A stretch of 39,872 bases of DNA from Chloroflexota bacterium (GCA_012516075.1 JAAYXE010000138.1:1-39872); one strand, 5' to 3'; numbered from the stretch's first letter, positions 26,707 to 35,740 are shown. Translations and numbers: made by a program. The notes: generated from the sequence alone by a model not told the origin.

Positions 26707-27846
26707 TCACCGCAGTCTGAAGCGGGCTGTGGCCTCCCCACTGGCCGTGGCGACCAGATATTCGCCCGCTGGGTCGTCCGGTGCTGTTCGCAGGCTGAAG
26801 CCACCGTTGCCGTTGGCATCGGTGGTCACCACTCCCAGCTCGGTCGTATACACGTACGGCAGGGTCCCGGCAGAGGGATCCAGGCGGTACAGATACAGCC
26901 GTGACCCGCTGGCTGCTCCCGACACCCCGATTTGCAGAGTATCACCCACATTCGCCTGTTCCGGCTGTACGTACAGCCTCTCGATGCTTGAGGGGATCAA
27001 TTCAAAGCGCCCTGCGGCTTCAAGGTCTCCCTGCCTTGCGGCTAAGTTGTAGAAACCCAGAGGTTCACCTGGGGGAACCTGTAGAATATAACCAGTGGAT
27101 CCCCCGGGCAGTGGTTCGATGCGGTCCGTCTTCACGATGCTTCCATCAGAACGCAAAACGGCTACTTCAATCACGCCTTCAGGTGAAAAGCCATCCAGGC
27201 ACACGAACCGCCCTTCCAGAGCCTCGACACGGATCTCCTGTACCGATCCTGCGGTATTGATAAACGGCTGGCACAGGATGAACGGGATAAAGTAGCCCAG
27301 CTGCGCGGCCACTCCCTCTGGGGGCACATCATTGCGCTGCAGCGGTGGTGGAGGGGCATCCACCTGGGGCACATTACCCACATTGATCGCGCGGGTAAAC
27401 TCGTCGCCGCTCGATACCCAGCAGGTTTCTCCGGCTACCCCCTGTGGACATTCGATTTTCCAGTACAGCGCACCGTACGGCGCCGCCTGCCCGGTGACGA
27501 CTGCGGCCTGCCCCTGCTGCAGCCGGCCTAAAACCCGGTAATATGTTCCCGGACCATCCCGCACGTTCATCTCCTGGACAGCGATGACGTGAGGGGCAGC
27601 AAGCGTAGGGGTTCCAGCGACCTGAGCACGGCTTTCTTCTGTGCTTTCAGTCACCTGCCCGTCCTGACCGGATGCAGATTCTTCGGTTTCAACAGGCACG
27701 TTGAATCCCTGTATCGTCTCTTGTGGTGATGGGCCTGGTGACTCTCCACCACCGGTATCCGGCAGTGATCCGCCGGGCTGGTTGCAAGCCAGCAGGGGCA
27801 GGAGTACAGCCAGTGCCCACAGGATAAATTTCGGCCGCACGTTCAT
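26707..27846 (-). CDS. SH3-domain lipoprotein
   Basis: A 379-residue surface lipoprotein of unknown role. The signal peptide ends in lipobox LLAC (about residue 20), then a Gly/Pro/Ser/Glu-rich linker. A bacterial SH3-like domain follows (VQEMNVRDGPGTYYRVLGRL, then YWKIECP and CWVSS), a domain that often binds cell-wall or peptide ligands. The C-terminal part (about 275-379) is beta-rich and Ig-like (VGDTLQIGVSG, DANGNGGFSL, PAGEYLVAT). The frame extends to 27915, but GGAGG five bases before ATG 27846 sets the start. It begins 13 bases after the CHAT-TPR stop and is probably in the same operon. Confidence 0.85.
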   Translation of the reverse strand: MNVRPKFILWALAVLLPLLACNQPGGSLPDTGGGESPGPSPQETIQGFNVPVETEESASGQDGQVTESTEESRAQVAGTPTLAAPHVIAVQEMNVRDGPGTYYRVLGRLQQGQAAVVTGQAAPYGALYWKIECPQGVAGETCWVSSGDEFTRAINVGNVPQVDAPPPPLQRNDVPPEGVAAQLGYFIPFILCQPFINTAGSVQEIRVEALEGRFVCLDGFSPEGVIEVAVLRSDGSIVKTDRIEPLPGGSTGYILQVPPGEPLGFYNLAARQGDLEAAGRFELIPSSIERLYVQPEQANVGDTLQIGVSGAASGSRLYLYRLDPSAGTLPYVYTTELGVVTTDANGNGGFSLRTAPDDPAGEYLVATASGEATARFRLR

Positions 27847-27859
27847 GTTAGCCTCCCGC

Positions 27860-30466
27860 TCACATCTCGCACTGGACTTTCCACTTTTCCATAACCTGCT
27901 GGTAGAAAGCTTCAAAATCTTCGCGCCTGAGTTTTGGATTGGCCTGCTGGAAGTCGGAGTAGCTCTCCTCCGCTTTCTGCAGCGCTTCCTGCGCTTGCTC
28001 GCAGGCGCCGATCAACAGATGGGTATTCGCCAGGGCGGTATAAAACACTGCCTGCCGGTCCGGGTGCGGGCTGATGGTGATCGCCCGGTTGTATTCTTCG
28101 ACCGCACGGAGCTGGTCGGATGGGGTAACCGTCTCGCTGCCCACAATCTCGATCAGGCCCAGGTCGGCATGCGCCTCGGCCGCCAGATCCCTCAGGCGAG
28201 TGCTTCCGCGCTCGTATTCCGCGAGGATAAATGCGTATTCCTGCCGGGCATCCTCCCAGCGCTCAGCTGTGCCCGAAATACCCATGCACAGGTAAACACG
28301 GGCCAACCCCAGGGCAATTTTCGAGGCGAGATCGCTGCCGGGAGGCAGTGGACGTGACCGCAGGCGGAGAAACGCCCGTTCTGCCTCACCCAGGACTTCA
28401 GGGTTTACCCGCTCGGGCAGGCAGCCGCTGTTAACTTGCGAAAGAAAGAGTGTGTTCGCAATTCCCAGCTGTGCGCGTGCAAAATTTGGGTCCACATCCA
28501 GGGCATCCTGTAAATAGGATTCAGCCCGGGTGAAATCTTTCCGCTGGGCAGCCGTGCTGCCCAGCAGCAGCAGGATCAGCTTGCGGATTTCCGGGTCGAC
28601 TGGACTGCCCTGATCGTCAGACTGCCGGGCGATCGCTTCGGCGTCTAAAAAATACTGTTCAGCTTCTGCAAAGCGATCCAGCTCATAATAGCCAATCCCG
28701 ATAATGACCTGCGTGAGCACCCGGGTGTTATTCTCCAGGCTGTCTCGCAGCAGCCGCCGTGCAGGTGCGTTGGCGCTGATATCCTGCGGTACGCCGAGCG
28801 AAGCCCAGCCATGAGTCCCGCTGATTTCTTCAGCCAGCCGCAGCAGGCGTTCCGACAGGTACACCTCCAGCACCATCTCCGTCCCGCCGCTCTGACGGGT
28901 CAGTAAGCCGTATACGACAAGGTCAGCACCGTGCCTGTCTGCCAGCCCGGCTGCGTTTTCCGCTCGCTGAGCGGTGCTGGTCCCCTCCACCCGCCCGGTT
29001 TGATCAGGTGGACGCACGGGAATATCAAAACCGGCTTCACGTAAGTCGTTCATCGCACTGTCGATACCCTCGTAAACCTCCCGGGCAAATACCAGGCCAT
29101 CATCCGACCTCACGACCTGCCCCTGAGCGTTGATCTCAGTAAACTCGGCTACCGCAACACGGAAATCGCCGGTCATGGGCGGAATGGATGTAGCCTGTGC
29201 TGGTAATAACTGCTGAATCCCCAGGTAAAGTCCCAGCAGCGTGCTGGCAAAGGTGAGCAAACCCAGAGAAGCGGTCATAACACGGCGCGGCCGCATCTGC
29301 TCTTTAAGCCAGGGCCACCAGGTTTCCCGGCTGAGCTGTATTTCAGCAGGCTTCTCGACTTCCAGGATCTGTCCGTTCAGACTGCGCAGGTAGCAGACTG
29401 GAATGCCCATATCTGCGTTGTGGCGCAGCCGTCCTTTCCGTTTTCCACGCTGCAGCCGGCGCGCATCCACAAGGGCGGCATCTACAGGCCGGTTATCGGC
29501 CAGGGCTTCATAAAAATCACGGGAGAACTGCACAGCGACTTCATCGAGAACAGAGACCTGCATACCGATGACGGCAGGGATCCCGATGCTCATCAGGCCA
29601 GGCGCAAAGCCCTGTGTGACCTCTAAAGAAACCGACTGAGCAGATTGACAGGCGTTCAGAAAAACCAGCTTCAGATCATGTCCCCGCAGCACATTAGCTA
29701 GGCTGGCAGCATCGACCTCGTCAATTCTGCCATCTTCGTCCTCAAACAGCAGCAGGGCGCGGTTTGTTCTCGGATCGAACTGGCCATGACCGATATAATG
29801 CAGAACGTGGTAGGGGCGCGGGTTTTCCCCGCTTTGAGCCTCTCGCAGAGCATTCTGCAGCTTCCGCAGTGTCGCATGCGAGATGGTATCGATTTCGACC
29901 CGGCCCTTTTTTACCAGATCGCTGAGTGCCTGCCGGATCGCCTGTGTTTCAAACTGCTGGTTCAGCGCCGCAGTGCCTTCAGGAAAAGAGGCGACGACCA
30001 GAACACGCAGCACCGGCACCGGTTCGAGCTTGCGAGCCGGCTCAACCAGGCTGGTATTGCGCACCAGCGGACCTTCCAGCGCCAGGAACACCTGCCGGTC
30101 GGGATCGTAAAGCAGTTCCCAGGGGATACGGGCCACCTCCGGCGCGTCGATCACCAGCCGCAGCCGCAGTGCCCCGCTGATCTCACTGCGAGTCCCCTGG
30201 TAGATTTCCAGGACCTCCCCCGTAAAAAGCGCCTGGAACAGGGCTGCTCCGAAGTTCTTGACGAAAGTCTCGTTGAACAGGCCCTGTTCCATCCAGGTTA
30301 GCGCGCGGCTGATCTCGGAAGCGTTGAACGGGGGTCTGAAGCTGCCGCTGCCGCGCCGGTCCTGTTCGTCTACCCGCACCGTCACCGGATAGCTGCCATC
30401 ATCCCCGGACTCCAGGATGTGGATCTCAAAATCGGTGAAAGCCATGCCAGTATGAGAAGGGCTCAT
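27860..30466 (-). CDS. CHAT-domain protease with membrane helix and TPR repeats
   Basis: An 868-residue protein. The N-terminal region (about 1-140) resembles the segment often placed before CHAT domains. The CHAT caspase-like peptidase domain (about 150-365) has the catalytic His in HYIGHGQFD (H227) and the catalytic Cys in FLNACQSAQS (C273). One membrane helix (about 397-419) follows. The next domain, starting DFRVAVAEFTEI (about 434-545), looks like the nucleotide-synthetase-like TolB/FlgO fold. Tetratricopeptide repeats fill about 575-860 (for example AESYLQDALDVDPNFARAQ). CHAT would thus face the cytoplasm and the TPRs the outside, or the reverse. Substrate is unknown; CHAT proteins include separase-like and immune effector proteases. 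ATG 30445 is an alternative start. Confidence 0.87.
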   Translation of the reverse strand: MSPSHTGMAFTDFEIHILESGDDGSYPVTVRVDEQDRRGSGSFRPPFNASEISRALTWMEQGLFNETFVKNFGAALFQALFTGEVLEIYQGTRSEISGALRLRLVIDAPEVARIPWELLYDPDRQVFLALEGPLVRNTSLVEPARKLEPVPVLRVLVVASFPEGTAALNQQFETQAIRQALSDLVKKGRVEIDTISHATLRKLQNALREAQSGENPRPYHVLHYIGHGQFDPRTNRALLLFEDEDGRIDEVDAASLANVLRGHDLKLVFLNACQSAQSVSLEVTQGFAPGLMSIGIPAVIGMQVSVLDEVAVQFSRDFYEALADNRPVDAALVDARRLQRGKRKGRLRHNADMGIPVCYLRSLNGQILEVEKPAEIQLSRETWWPWLKEQMRPRRVMTASLGLLTFASTLLGLYLGIQQLLPAQATSIPPMTGDFRVAVAEFTEINAQGQVVRSDDGLVFAREVYEGIDSAMNDLREAGFDIPVRPPDQTGRVEGTSTAQRAENAAGLADRHGADLVVYGLLTRQSGGTEMVLEVYLSERLLRLAEEISGTHGWASLGVPQDISANAPARRLLRDSLENNTRVLTQVIIGIGYYELDRFAEAEQYFLDAEAIARQSDDQGSPVDPEIRKLILLLLGSTAAQRKDFTRAESYLQDALDVDPNFARAQLGIANTLFLSQVNSGCLPERVNPEVLGEAERAFLRLRSRPLPPGSDLASKIALGLARVYLCMGISGTAERWEDARQEYAFILAEYERGSTRLRDLAAEAHADLGLIEIVGSETVTPSDQLRAVEEYNRAITISPHPDRQAVFYTALANTHLLIGACEQAQEALQKAEESYSDFQQANPKLRREDFEAFYQQVMEKWKVQCEM

Positions 30467-30521
30467 AGTGCAGAGTGTACGTAAAAATAATTTTTCCGGT
30501 TGGTGGTTCAGGTAGAAAGAA

Positions 30522-31673
30522 CTAACGGGTGCGTATGACGACGATCCTGTCTACACCCGATTCGGCCCCCCAGATTTCCCCCGGTCTGCCCAGGATCTGG
30601 CGCACGTTGGCGGGCGAGCTGGGCAGCGGTATCACCTCGAACCTTTCACTCTCAGGATCAAAACGGACCATCGCGTTAGCTCCGAAGTCACTCAACCAGA
30701 CCTGGTCCTGATCGTCTACATACACGGCGTATGGCTGCGGGCGGTCTCCCGGGAGCTTCCACTCCCGCCATTCATCGCGCTCGGGGTCGTACATGCCCAG
30801 TTGACCGGCGTTCCATTCGCTGACCCACAGCCTTCCCTGCGAATCAGACCAGACCCGCCGGGCGCCCTGCCTGGCGGTCGGGGGATCCAGCCGGACCGCT
30901 TCTCCGGTTTCACGGTCGATCTTTGCGATATGGCTGCCGGCCAGCGAGGCGTAATAAACATCACCGCCGGGTGTCGTGGTAATTCCATAAGGACCACGGC
31001 CTCCGGGGGCATCGAAAACCTCTACCTGCCCGGCTGATGGATCAAGGCGCCCGTAGATGCCGTTCTGCCCGGTGAACCACAGGACGCCCTGCAAGTCGAA
31101 GGTCGCAGTATTGAGATTGGCCCGGCCGCTTCCTTCAGGCAGTGGAAATACATCTACCTGATCAGGGTTTGTGTCTACACGCAATATGGCGTTCAGTCCC
31201 CCGTCCGTGATCCATGCTGCTCCGTCTGGACCAACGATCACACCGTGCGGGGCAGAGCCAGCTCCCAGGGGGATATGCCGCGTTTCCCCGCTTTCCGGAT
31301 CCAGGATGCCTAATTCCCCACTTCCCTGTGCGGTGTACCACACGCTGCCGTCCGGAGCGGGGGCAACGTCATGCGGGTGTGACCCGGTGGGCACAGGATA
31401 TTCCTGCACAGTCACCAGTTCGCCGGTCACCGGTAGCGGCTCTTTTTGAGCAGCCTGCGCATCCGCTGCCTGTGTTGGAATTTGATCTGGGGCTGATGGT
31501 TCGATCGTCAGGGTGGAAGTGGGTGCTGCACGATCAGCACCGGTGGGATCCGGGCCGGTATCGGTTTGGGGTTCATTTCCTCCCGCACCAGCCGGCTCTG
31601 TGACTGCCGCCGGCCCGCAGCCGGACAGCGCGATAAGAAGGATCGCCAGGACAACCCCTTTAAACAGTTTCAT
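30522..31673 (-). CDS. Lipoprotein with Vgb-like / NHL beta-propeller
   Basis: A 383-residue secreted lipoprotein. The signal peptide ends in lipobox ALSGC (Cys about 19), followed by a low-complexity Thr/Pro/Ala linker to about residue 80. About six to seven propeller blades follow with recurring units such as PHDVAPAPDGSVWYT, PHGVIVGPDGAAWIT, PYGITTTPGGDVYYA and PYAVYVDDQDQVWLS, typical of virginiamycin B lyase-like propellers. The E-x-H catalytic pair known in Vgb appears as SEWN, so the His seems lost and lyase activity is doubtful. It is more likely a binding or structural propeller. GGGAG lies close before the ATG. Transcribed toward the CHAT gene, 55 bases away. Confidence 0.85.
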   Translation of the reverse strand: MKLFKGVVLAILLIALSGCGPAAVTEPAGAGGNEPQTDTGPDPTGADRAAPTSTLTIEPSAPDQIPTQAADAQAAQKEPLPVTGELVTVQEYPVPTGSHPHDVAPAPDGSVWYTAQGSGELGILDPESGETRHIPLGAGSAPHGVIVGPDGAAWITDGGLNAILRVDTNPDQVDVFPLPEGSGRANLNTATFDLQGVLWFTGQNGIYGRLDPSAGQVEVFDAPGGRGPYGITTTPGGDVYYASLAGSHIAKIDRETGEAVRLDPPTARQGARRVWSDSQGRLWVSEWNAGQLGMYDPERDEWREWKLPGDRPQPYAVYVDDQDQVWLSDFGANAMVRFDPESERFEVIPLPSSPANVRQILGRPGEIWGAESGVDRIVVIRTR

Positions 31674-31845
31674 CCAGCTCTCCCTTCTCCTGCTGTTCCC
31701 CCTGGCTGCTGCCGGAATATGAGGGCCGTTGACCGCCCTCTAGTATTCAGACTTTATAGCTCCATTTTAGCAAAGAAAAGGCGGCGGTCCAAGAGGCATC
31801 TACCGCAGCATCGCCGCACGTGCAGAAAGGAGAGATTTTGTTCAG

Positions 31846-32406
31846 TTAATCTGGGGCAGGCCGGTGAAGCAGCCACAGCAGTGCTGTCGCTGTGACAATA
31901 CCAGCCAGCGCACCATATAACGCCCCTACCCAGGATGTTCCCGGCTGGTAGTAGAACAACGCTGAAGTCCAGGCAAAGACCGAAATGGGAATCCACATGG
32001 TGGCATCACGCACGCCTCCGTGAACCAGCGCAGCCCACTGCAGGATCCCCAGCACGGCTCCGGTAATACCACCGATCAGCAGCCCAAAGGGATAGCCAGC
32101 CAGCCCAAACCACTGGGCTGCGAAAACCCCCAGCAGAAATCCGGCGCCCCATCCCGCTGCTGTGGCCGGCACCCACCAGCCGGCATTCCTCACCCTGCTC
32201 CGCAGGATCAGCCATTGAAACAGCCCCAGGATCAGACCGGTGAAGGTCCCGATCACCGGGGTCGAAAGTTCTCCCGGAATCATAAAACTGGACTGCCATC
32301 CCACAAACCAGCCCAGCAGAGAGCCAGTGATGCTAACCAGCACCCAGCCAAACCACAGGCTGCAGCCCGGTGGAAGTGATACATCTTCTTCAACCTTATT
32401 CTGCAT
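31846..32406 (-). CDS. Small polytopic membrane protein with internal duplication
   Basis: A 186-residue membrane protein of unknown function with about six hydrophobic segments. Two halves repeat the same pattern: GLILGLFQWLIL...VRNAGWWVPATAAGW and GAVLGILQWAAL...VRDATMWIPISVFAW. Each is a Gly-rich helix, a QW pair, a basic loop and a W/P helix. This points to a tandem duplication that may pack as an inverted or parallel dimer. The open frame extends to 32448, but AGGAGG five bases before ATG 32406 sets the start. No function can be given. Confidence 0.8.
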   Translation of the reverse strand: MQNKVEEDVSLPPGCSLWFGWVLVSITGSLLGWFVGWQSSFMIPGELSTPVIGTFTGLILGLFQWLILRSRVRNAGWWVPATAAGWGAGFLLGVFAAQWFGLAGYPFGLLIGGITGAVLGILQWAALVHGGVRDATMWIPISVFAWTSALFYYQPGTSWVGALYGALAGIVTATALLWLLHRPAPD

Positions 32407-32968
32407 GCAGTCCTCCTTGAGGTCGTTGCAGCCGTAGGGCACCTGCATCGAATTGTCATTGATCCCTGGAATTCTTCAGAACTTCAGGGCCTGCGACTGA
32501 TGGTGAAAAACCCCTGCGCAGTGATCCTGTATCTGTTTCTGACAATAGTAGTGGCCCCCGGTAGATACATTACATAGGTCAAAAACCGGCAGGAATTATA
32601 TTACTTTAGTTCAGGATAAAAAAATCTTTACAATTCAAATGTATTACACTGTTATGGCTGGCGTTTGCCGCAGTCCTTTTCTTCGATAGAAGGATGCTGG
32701 AAAACGCCTGGCAGTCGATTCGCCGCCTGCCCCTTTATGTTCAATTGGCAGTCTGGCTGCTCTTTCTGCCGCTGATGCTGGGACTATGGATCTGGCAGAC
32801 TGGCTGGCCCCAGTGGCTTCGCCTGTTTCTGGTAGCCAGCCTGGCCTGGTGGAATGTGATGGTTTTCTTCCCTGCCTGAATATCTGGCCTGATATCCCTC
32901 AGGGCCATCTCCCATTCGGCCCGTGCAGCAGCCATGAAACCGTATTGCAGGCCATACGGGTAAATGCA
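32407..32968. other. Intergenic stretch with one possible small gene
   Basis: Between the duplicated membrane protein and the hydrolase lies about 560 bases. The left 200 bases show only a small imperfect hairpin (about 32469-32494) and no gene. The right part contains the small hydrophobic frame described separately. No convincing terminator for the hydrolase gene was seen. Confidence 0.4.
32694..32879 (+). CDS. Possible small hydrophobic membrane protein
   Basis: The 61-residue frame from ATG 32694 reads as two membrane helices (LYVQLAVWLLFLPLMLGLWIW and LRLFLVASLAWWNVMVFF) joined by a Trp-rich turn. The same frame is open upstream to 32610 and there encodes another hydrophobic stretch (LLWLAFAAVLFF) followed by DRR, so a three-helix protein with a non-ATG start is possible. 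AGAAGG directly touches the ATG, so the ribosome site is poor. It could be a real small protein, a gene remnant or chance. Confidence 0.4.
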   Translation: MLENAWQSIRRLPLYVQLAVWLLFLPLMLGLWIWQTGWPQWLRLFLVASLAWWNVMVFFPA

Positions 32969-34123
32969 TCATGAATCGGGCCCACCTTTCAAATAGCGAT
33001 CGAAGAATTCAATCGTGCGCGTCATGGCCTGGCTGAAAAAGCCAGACAGGTTGTGGTTGTCCCCTTCATAAATATACAATTCAACGTGCTTTCCGGCTTC
33101 CTGCATCTGCTGGGCCAGGATCTCCGAGAATTCGGTCGGTACGTCCTCATCGGCCGTGCCGTGATGCAGCTGTATCGGCCCTGAAATATCCGCCAGATAC
33201 GAATTGGCGGATATCGCGTTCCAGAACTCCGGGTTTTCCTCGGGGGTTCCGTATTCACCGATCCAGTCAAACCGCCAGCGCCGGCCGCCTGTGACCGGCG
33301 GCGTGGGGGTGGGCGCGCTGCTGCGCCGCCAGCGCGTGAGCAGGTCCGGGTAGGATGCCACCACGCCAGCCCAGATCACGCCGGCTTTTATTCTCGGCGA
33401 GATGACCATCGCGCGCAGGGTCAGATAACCTCCCATAGAGTGCCCCCACATGCCAATGCGCTCCGGGTCCACCAGAGGATAGCGCTCAAGAGCGGCTACC
33501 GCGTTAAGGACATCGGTTGTGTATCCCGGGTTTCCATATGCGCCGGTTGCCTCTCCTTCCGAGCGGTCGTGGCCCCGGTAATCAATGCGGTAAACGATGT
33601 ATCCGCTGCGTGCCAGCCAGTCTACATAAGCAATATACCGCTCTGTGGTACGGTAGATGTCCGGGGGAATGTAGCCGTGGTTGAACACGATCGCCGGCCA
33701 GCCGTTTGGCGGCGGCTCGCCGTTCGGTATAGTGAGCAAACCGTAAATCTTCAAACCCTCAGAAAGATAGTACGCATAATATCGACTGTAATTAGCGCCC
33801 GGCTCCAGGGTCGCCTCAAGGACAATATCACTGCCCGGATATGGCGTCATCCGCTGGGCCTCGATATGCATGGGATGCAGGGTAGGTGTAGGCGTGGGCG
33901 TCTCGCTGGGTACAGGCGTGGGGCTCGGGCTGGCTGTAGGCGGCACTGCCGTATGGCTGGGCGCCGGCAGGAAAGCCGTAGCCGTAGGCTCGCTGATCTG
34001 CGCCACGACCACATCCTGTCCGGCGCTGCCAGCCGGCGTTCTACAGGCGCTAAAAAGAAGGATCGCCAGCAGTCCTGCTGCGAACAGAAGAAGCGTTCGT
34101 ACGGGTCTCGATTCACCGGTCAT
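32969..34123 (-). CDS. Secreted alpha/beta-hydrolase lipoprotein (S9/dienelactone-hydrolase-like)
   Basis: A 384-residue lipoprotein hydrolase. The signal peptide ends in FSAC (Cys about 27), then a long Pro/Thr/Ser linker (about 40-80). The alpha/beta-hydrolase fold follows: FNHGYIPP oxyanion region, RIDYRGHDRSEG, GHSMGG with the nucleophile Ser, HGTADEDVP with the acid Asp, and the catalytic His in GDNHNLSG. The order and the domain after the nucleophile resemble prolyl-oligopeptidase or acyl-peptide hydrolases without the propeller. It could be a peptidase or an esterase. GGAAGG is five bases before the ATG. Monocistronic. Confidence 0.88.
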   Translation of the reverse strand: MTGESRPVRTLLLFAAGLLAILLFSACRTPAGSAGQDVVVAQISEPTATAFLPAPSHTAVPPTASPSPTPVPSETPTPTPTLHPMHIEAQRMTPYPGSDIVLEATLEPGANYSRYYAYYLSEGLKIYGLLTIPNGEPPPNGWPAIVFNHGYIPPDIYRTTERYIAYVDWLARSGYIVYRIDYRGHDRSEGEATGAYGNPGYTTDVLNAVAALERYPLVDPERIGMWGHSMGGYLTLRAMVISPRIKAGVIWAGVVASYPDLLTRWRRSSAPTPTPPVTGGRRWRFDWIGEYGTPEENPEFWNAISANSYLADISGPIQLHHGTADEDVPTEFSEILAQQMQEAGKHVELYIYEGDNHNLSGFFSQAMTRTIEFFDRYLKGGPDS

Positions 34124-34300
34124 GGATACCTTCCGCGAGTTACTGTAAATTTCGCAGTTAGAAATGGGCAGCTCAGGGTCAAAAATCGATCCGGTTCACC
34201 ACCCCCTGGCTTCATTCGATTTTTCAATTCTACCAGTAATCACCGCATCCGCTGACCGCATGCAGCATACTCGTGTCCTGGCAGTCACACGAGAGAAATG

Positions 34301-34332
34301 AAAAGACAGCGCCGCCTGCTGGCAGCGCTGTC
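34301..34332 (-). terminator. Terminator of the sigma factor gene
   Basis: GACAGCGC (34305-34312) pairs with GCGCTGTC (34325-34332), with three more pairs (34314-34316 with 34321-34323) inside. On the minus strand it is followed by UUUUCAUUUC. It sits 31 bases after the sigma gene stop. Confidence 0.8.
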
Positions 34333-34363
34333 ACAACACATCACCGATAACACATTGAAATAC

Positions 34364-35572
34364 TTAGCTCCGGCTTCGTCTGGGCCGGTCTGGATGCCGC
34401 AGCCGGTTAATGGCCTGCGCTTCAAGCTGGCGGGCACGTTCACGCGTGATGCCCAGTCTCCTGCCGACCTCGGTCAGTGTCAGAGGTTCGTCTCCCTGCA
34501 GTCCGAAGCGCATCTCGATAACCTGACGCTCTCGTTCGGGGAGGTTTTCCACCAGGCGCAGCATCTCTTCGCTCATAATGGCCTGTGCGGCAGATTCTTC
34601 CGGGTCAGAAGCCTCCCGGTCTTCGATGATATCTCCAAGATCTTCATCTTCATCCTCGCCGACGGTCATCTGCAGCGACAGCGGACTGCGCATCACTGCC
34701 AACATCTGCTCGACTTTCGCAGGGGATACCTCCAGTGCGCTGGCCAGCTCTTCAACGCTGGGAGCCCGTCCCAGTTCCTGGGCCAGGCGGTTCTGCTCAC
34801 GGCGCATACGGAAAACCTGGTCGCTCAGGTGCACCGGCAGGCGGATTGTCCTGCCCTGGTCGGCGAGCGCCCGGGTGATCGCCTGCCGGATCCACCAAGT
34901 CGCATATGTGCTGAACTTGAAACCCTTGTGATAGTCATAATTACGAATGGCACGCATTAACCCGATATTCCCCTCCTGAATCAGATCCAGGAACGGCAGT
35001 CCCCGGTTCAGGTATTTTTTTGCCACACTGATCACCAGCCGTGCATTGGCCCGGATCAGGTGGTCGCGCGCATTACGCCCATCCTCGATAAATCGTTTCA
35101 ATTCCTCGGCCCGCTCATCATCCAAACGGCTCTGAGCAAGTTCTTCCTGAGCCAGCCGGCAGCGTTCGATCCGCTGAGCGAGTGCCACCTCTTCTTCGGC
35201 CGTGAGCAGGGGAACGCGGGCGGCCTCTCGAACATAAAGTCTTACCATATCGCCGGGTTCGATCTCGCGCAGGTCTTCCTGATCAACATCGGCCAGATAA
35301 GATGAGGTCTCTTCAGCTTCCATCTCTCCGGCGGCAAAGGTTTCACTTACCCGTTCTTCGACGGTATCATCAGTGATCAGCACACCCGCGTCAGCGAGAG
35401 CCTGCGCCAGCGCTTCTCTCAATTCTTCATCAAACTCAGCCTCCGGGATGCAGTCAACTATTTCGCTCTCGCTGATGTATCCCTGCCGGCGCCCATGCAC
35501 AATCAAAAGATTAAGCGATTGGGGGTCTATGCCTCGTTCAACGATCGACAGATTAATATCCTGGTCGTTCAC
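34364..35572 (-). CDS. rpoD: RNA polymerase sigma-70 factor (RpoD/SigA type)
   Basis: A 402-residue primary-type sigma factor. The N-terminus (about 18-65: LLIVHGRRQGYISESEI...LADAGVLI) looks like region 1.1. Region 1.2 starts near DMVRLYVREAARVPLL. Region 2 contains NARLVISVAKKYLNRGLPFLDLIQEGN and the -10 recognition helix FKFSTYATWWIRQAITRAL. Region 3 begins TIRLPVHLSDQV. Region 4 has the -35 helix-turn-helix LTEVGRRLGITRERARQLEAQ. The start is GTG 35572, with AAGGA six bases upstream. Region 1.1 supports a housekeeping role, but a second close paralogue at 38350-39558 means either could be the primary factor. Confidence 0.93.
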   Translation of the reverse strand: MNDQDINLSIVERGIDPQSLNLLIVHGRRQGYISESEIVDCIPEAEFDEELREALAQALADAGVLITDDTVEERVSETFAAGEMEAEETSSYLADVDQEDLREIEPGDMVRLYVREAARVPLLTAEEEVALAQRIERCRLAQEELAQSRLDDERAEELKRFIEDGRNARDHLIRANARLVISVAKKYLNRGLPFLDLIQEGNIGLMRAIRNYDYHKGFKFSTYATWWIRQAITRALADQGRTIRLPVHLSDQVFRMRREQNRLAQELGRAPSVEELASALEVSPAKVEQMLAVMRSPLSLQMTVGEDEDEDLGDIIEDREASDPEESAAQAIMSEEMLRLVENLPERERQVIEMRFGLQGDEPLTLTEVGRRLGITRERARQLEAQAINRLRHPDRPRRSRS

Positions 35573-35639
35573 AGGCAGTCCTTCCAGTTTCGTAGACGGA
35601 TAAACCTGATCTCACTATATCAGCAAAAGAGTATCGCCT

Positions 35640-35672
35640 GCAGTAGGGAATATACGGGTTTAGCAGTAGGGA
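35640..35672. repeat. 10-bp direct repeat between sigma factor and glgP genes
   Basis: GCAGTAGGGA occurs at 35640-35649 and again at 35663-35672, 23 bases apart, or about two helical turns. The pair lies in the 139-base region upstream of the sigma gene and about 65 bases before the proposed glgP -10, so it could be a tandem binding site. Confidence 0.4.
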
Positions 35673-35711
35673 TTCCCCCCAAGCCGCCAGACGCTGGTTG
35701 ATCCGTGCAAT

Positions 35712-35740
35712 ATGAACATTTTAAACCGGGATGGTAAAAT
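35712..35740 (+). promoter_or_regulatory. Candidate glgP promoter
   Basis: TAAAAT at 35735-35740 is a good -10. ATGAAC at 35712-35717 is a weak -35 with 17-base spacing. The predicted start near 35747 leaves a leader of about 40 bases to the chosen glgP ATG and lies inside the longer open frame, which argues against the upstream start codon. Confidence 0.35.

Noticed and set aside
30522..31673. Streptogramin resistance (virginiamycin B lyase)
   Set aside because: Catalytic His appears replaced; the propeller family is broad and lipoprotein anchoring is unlike known Vgb enzymes.
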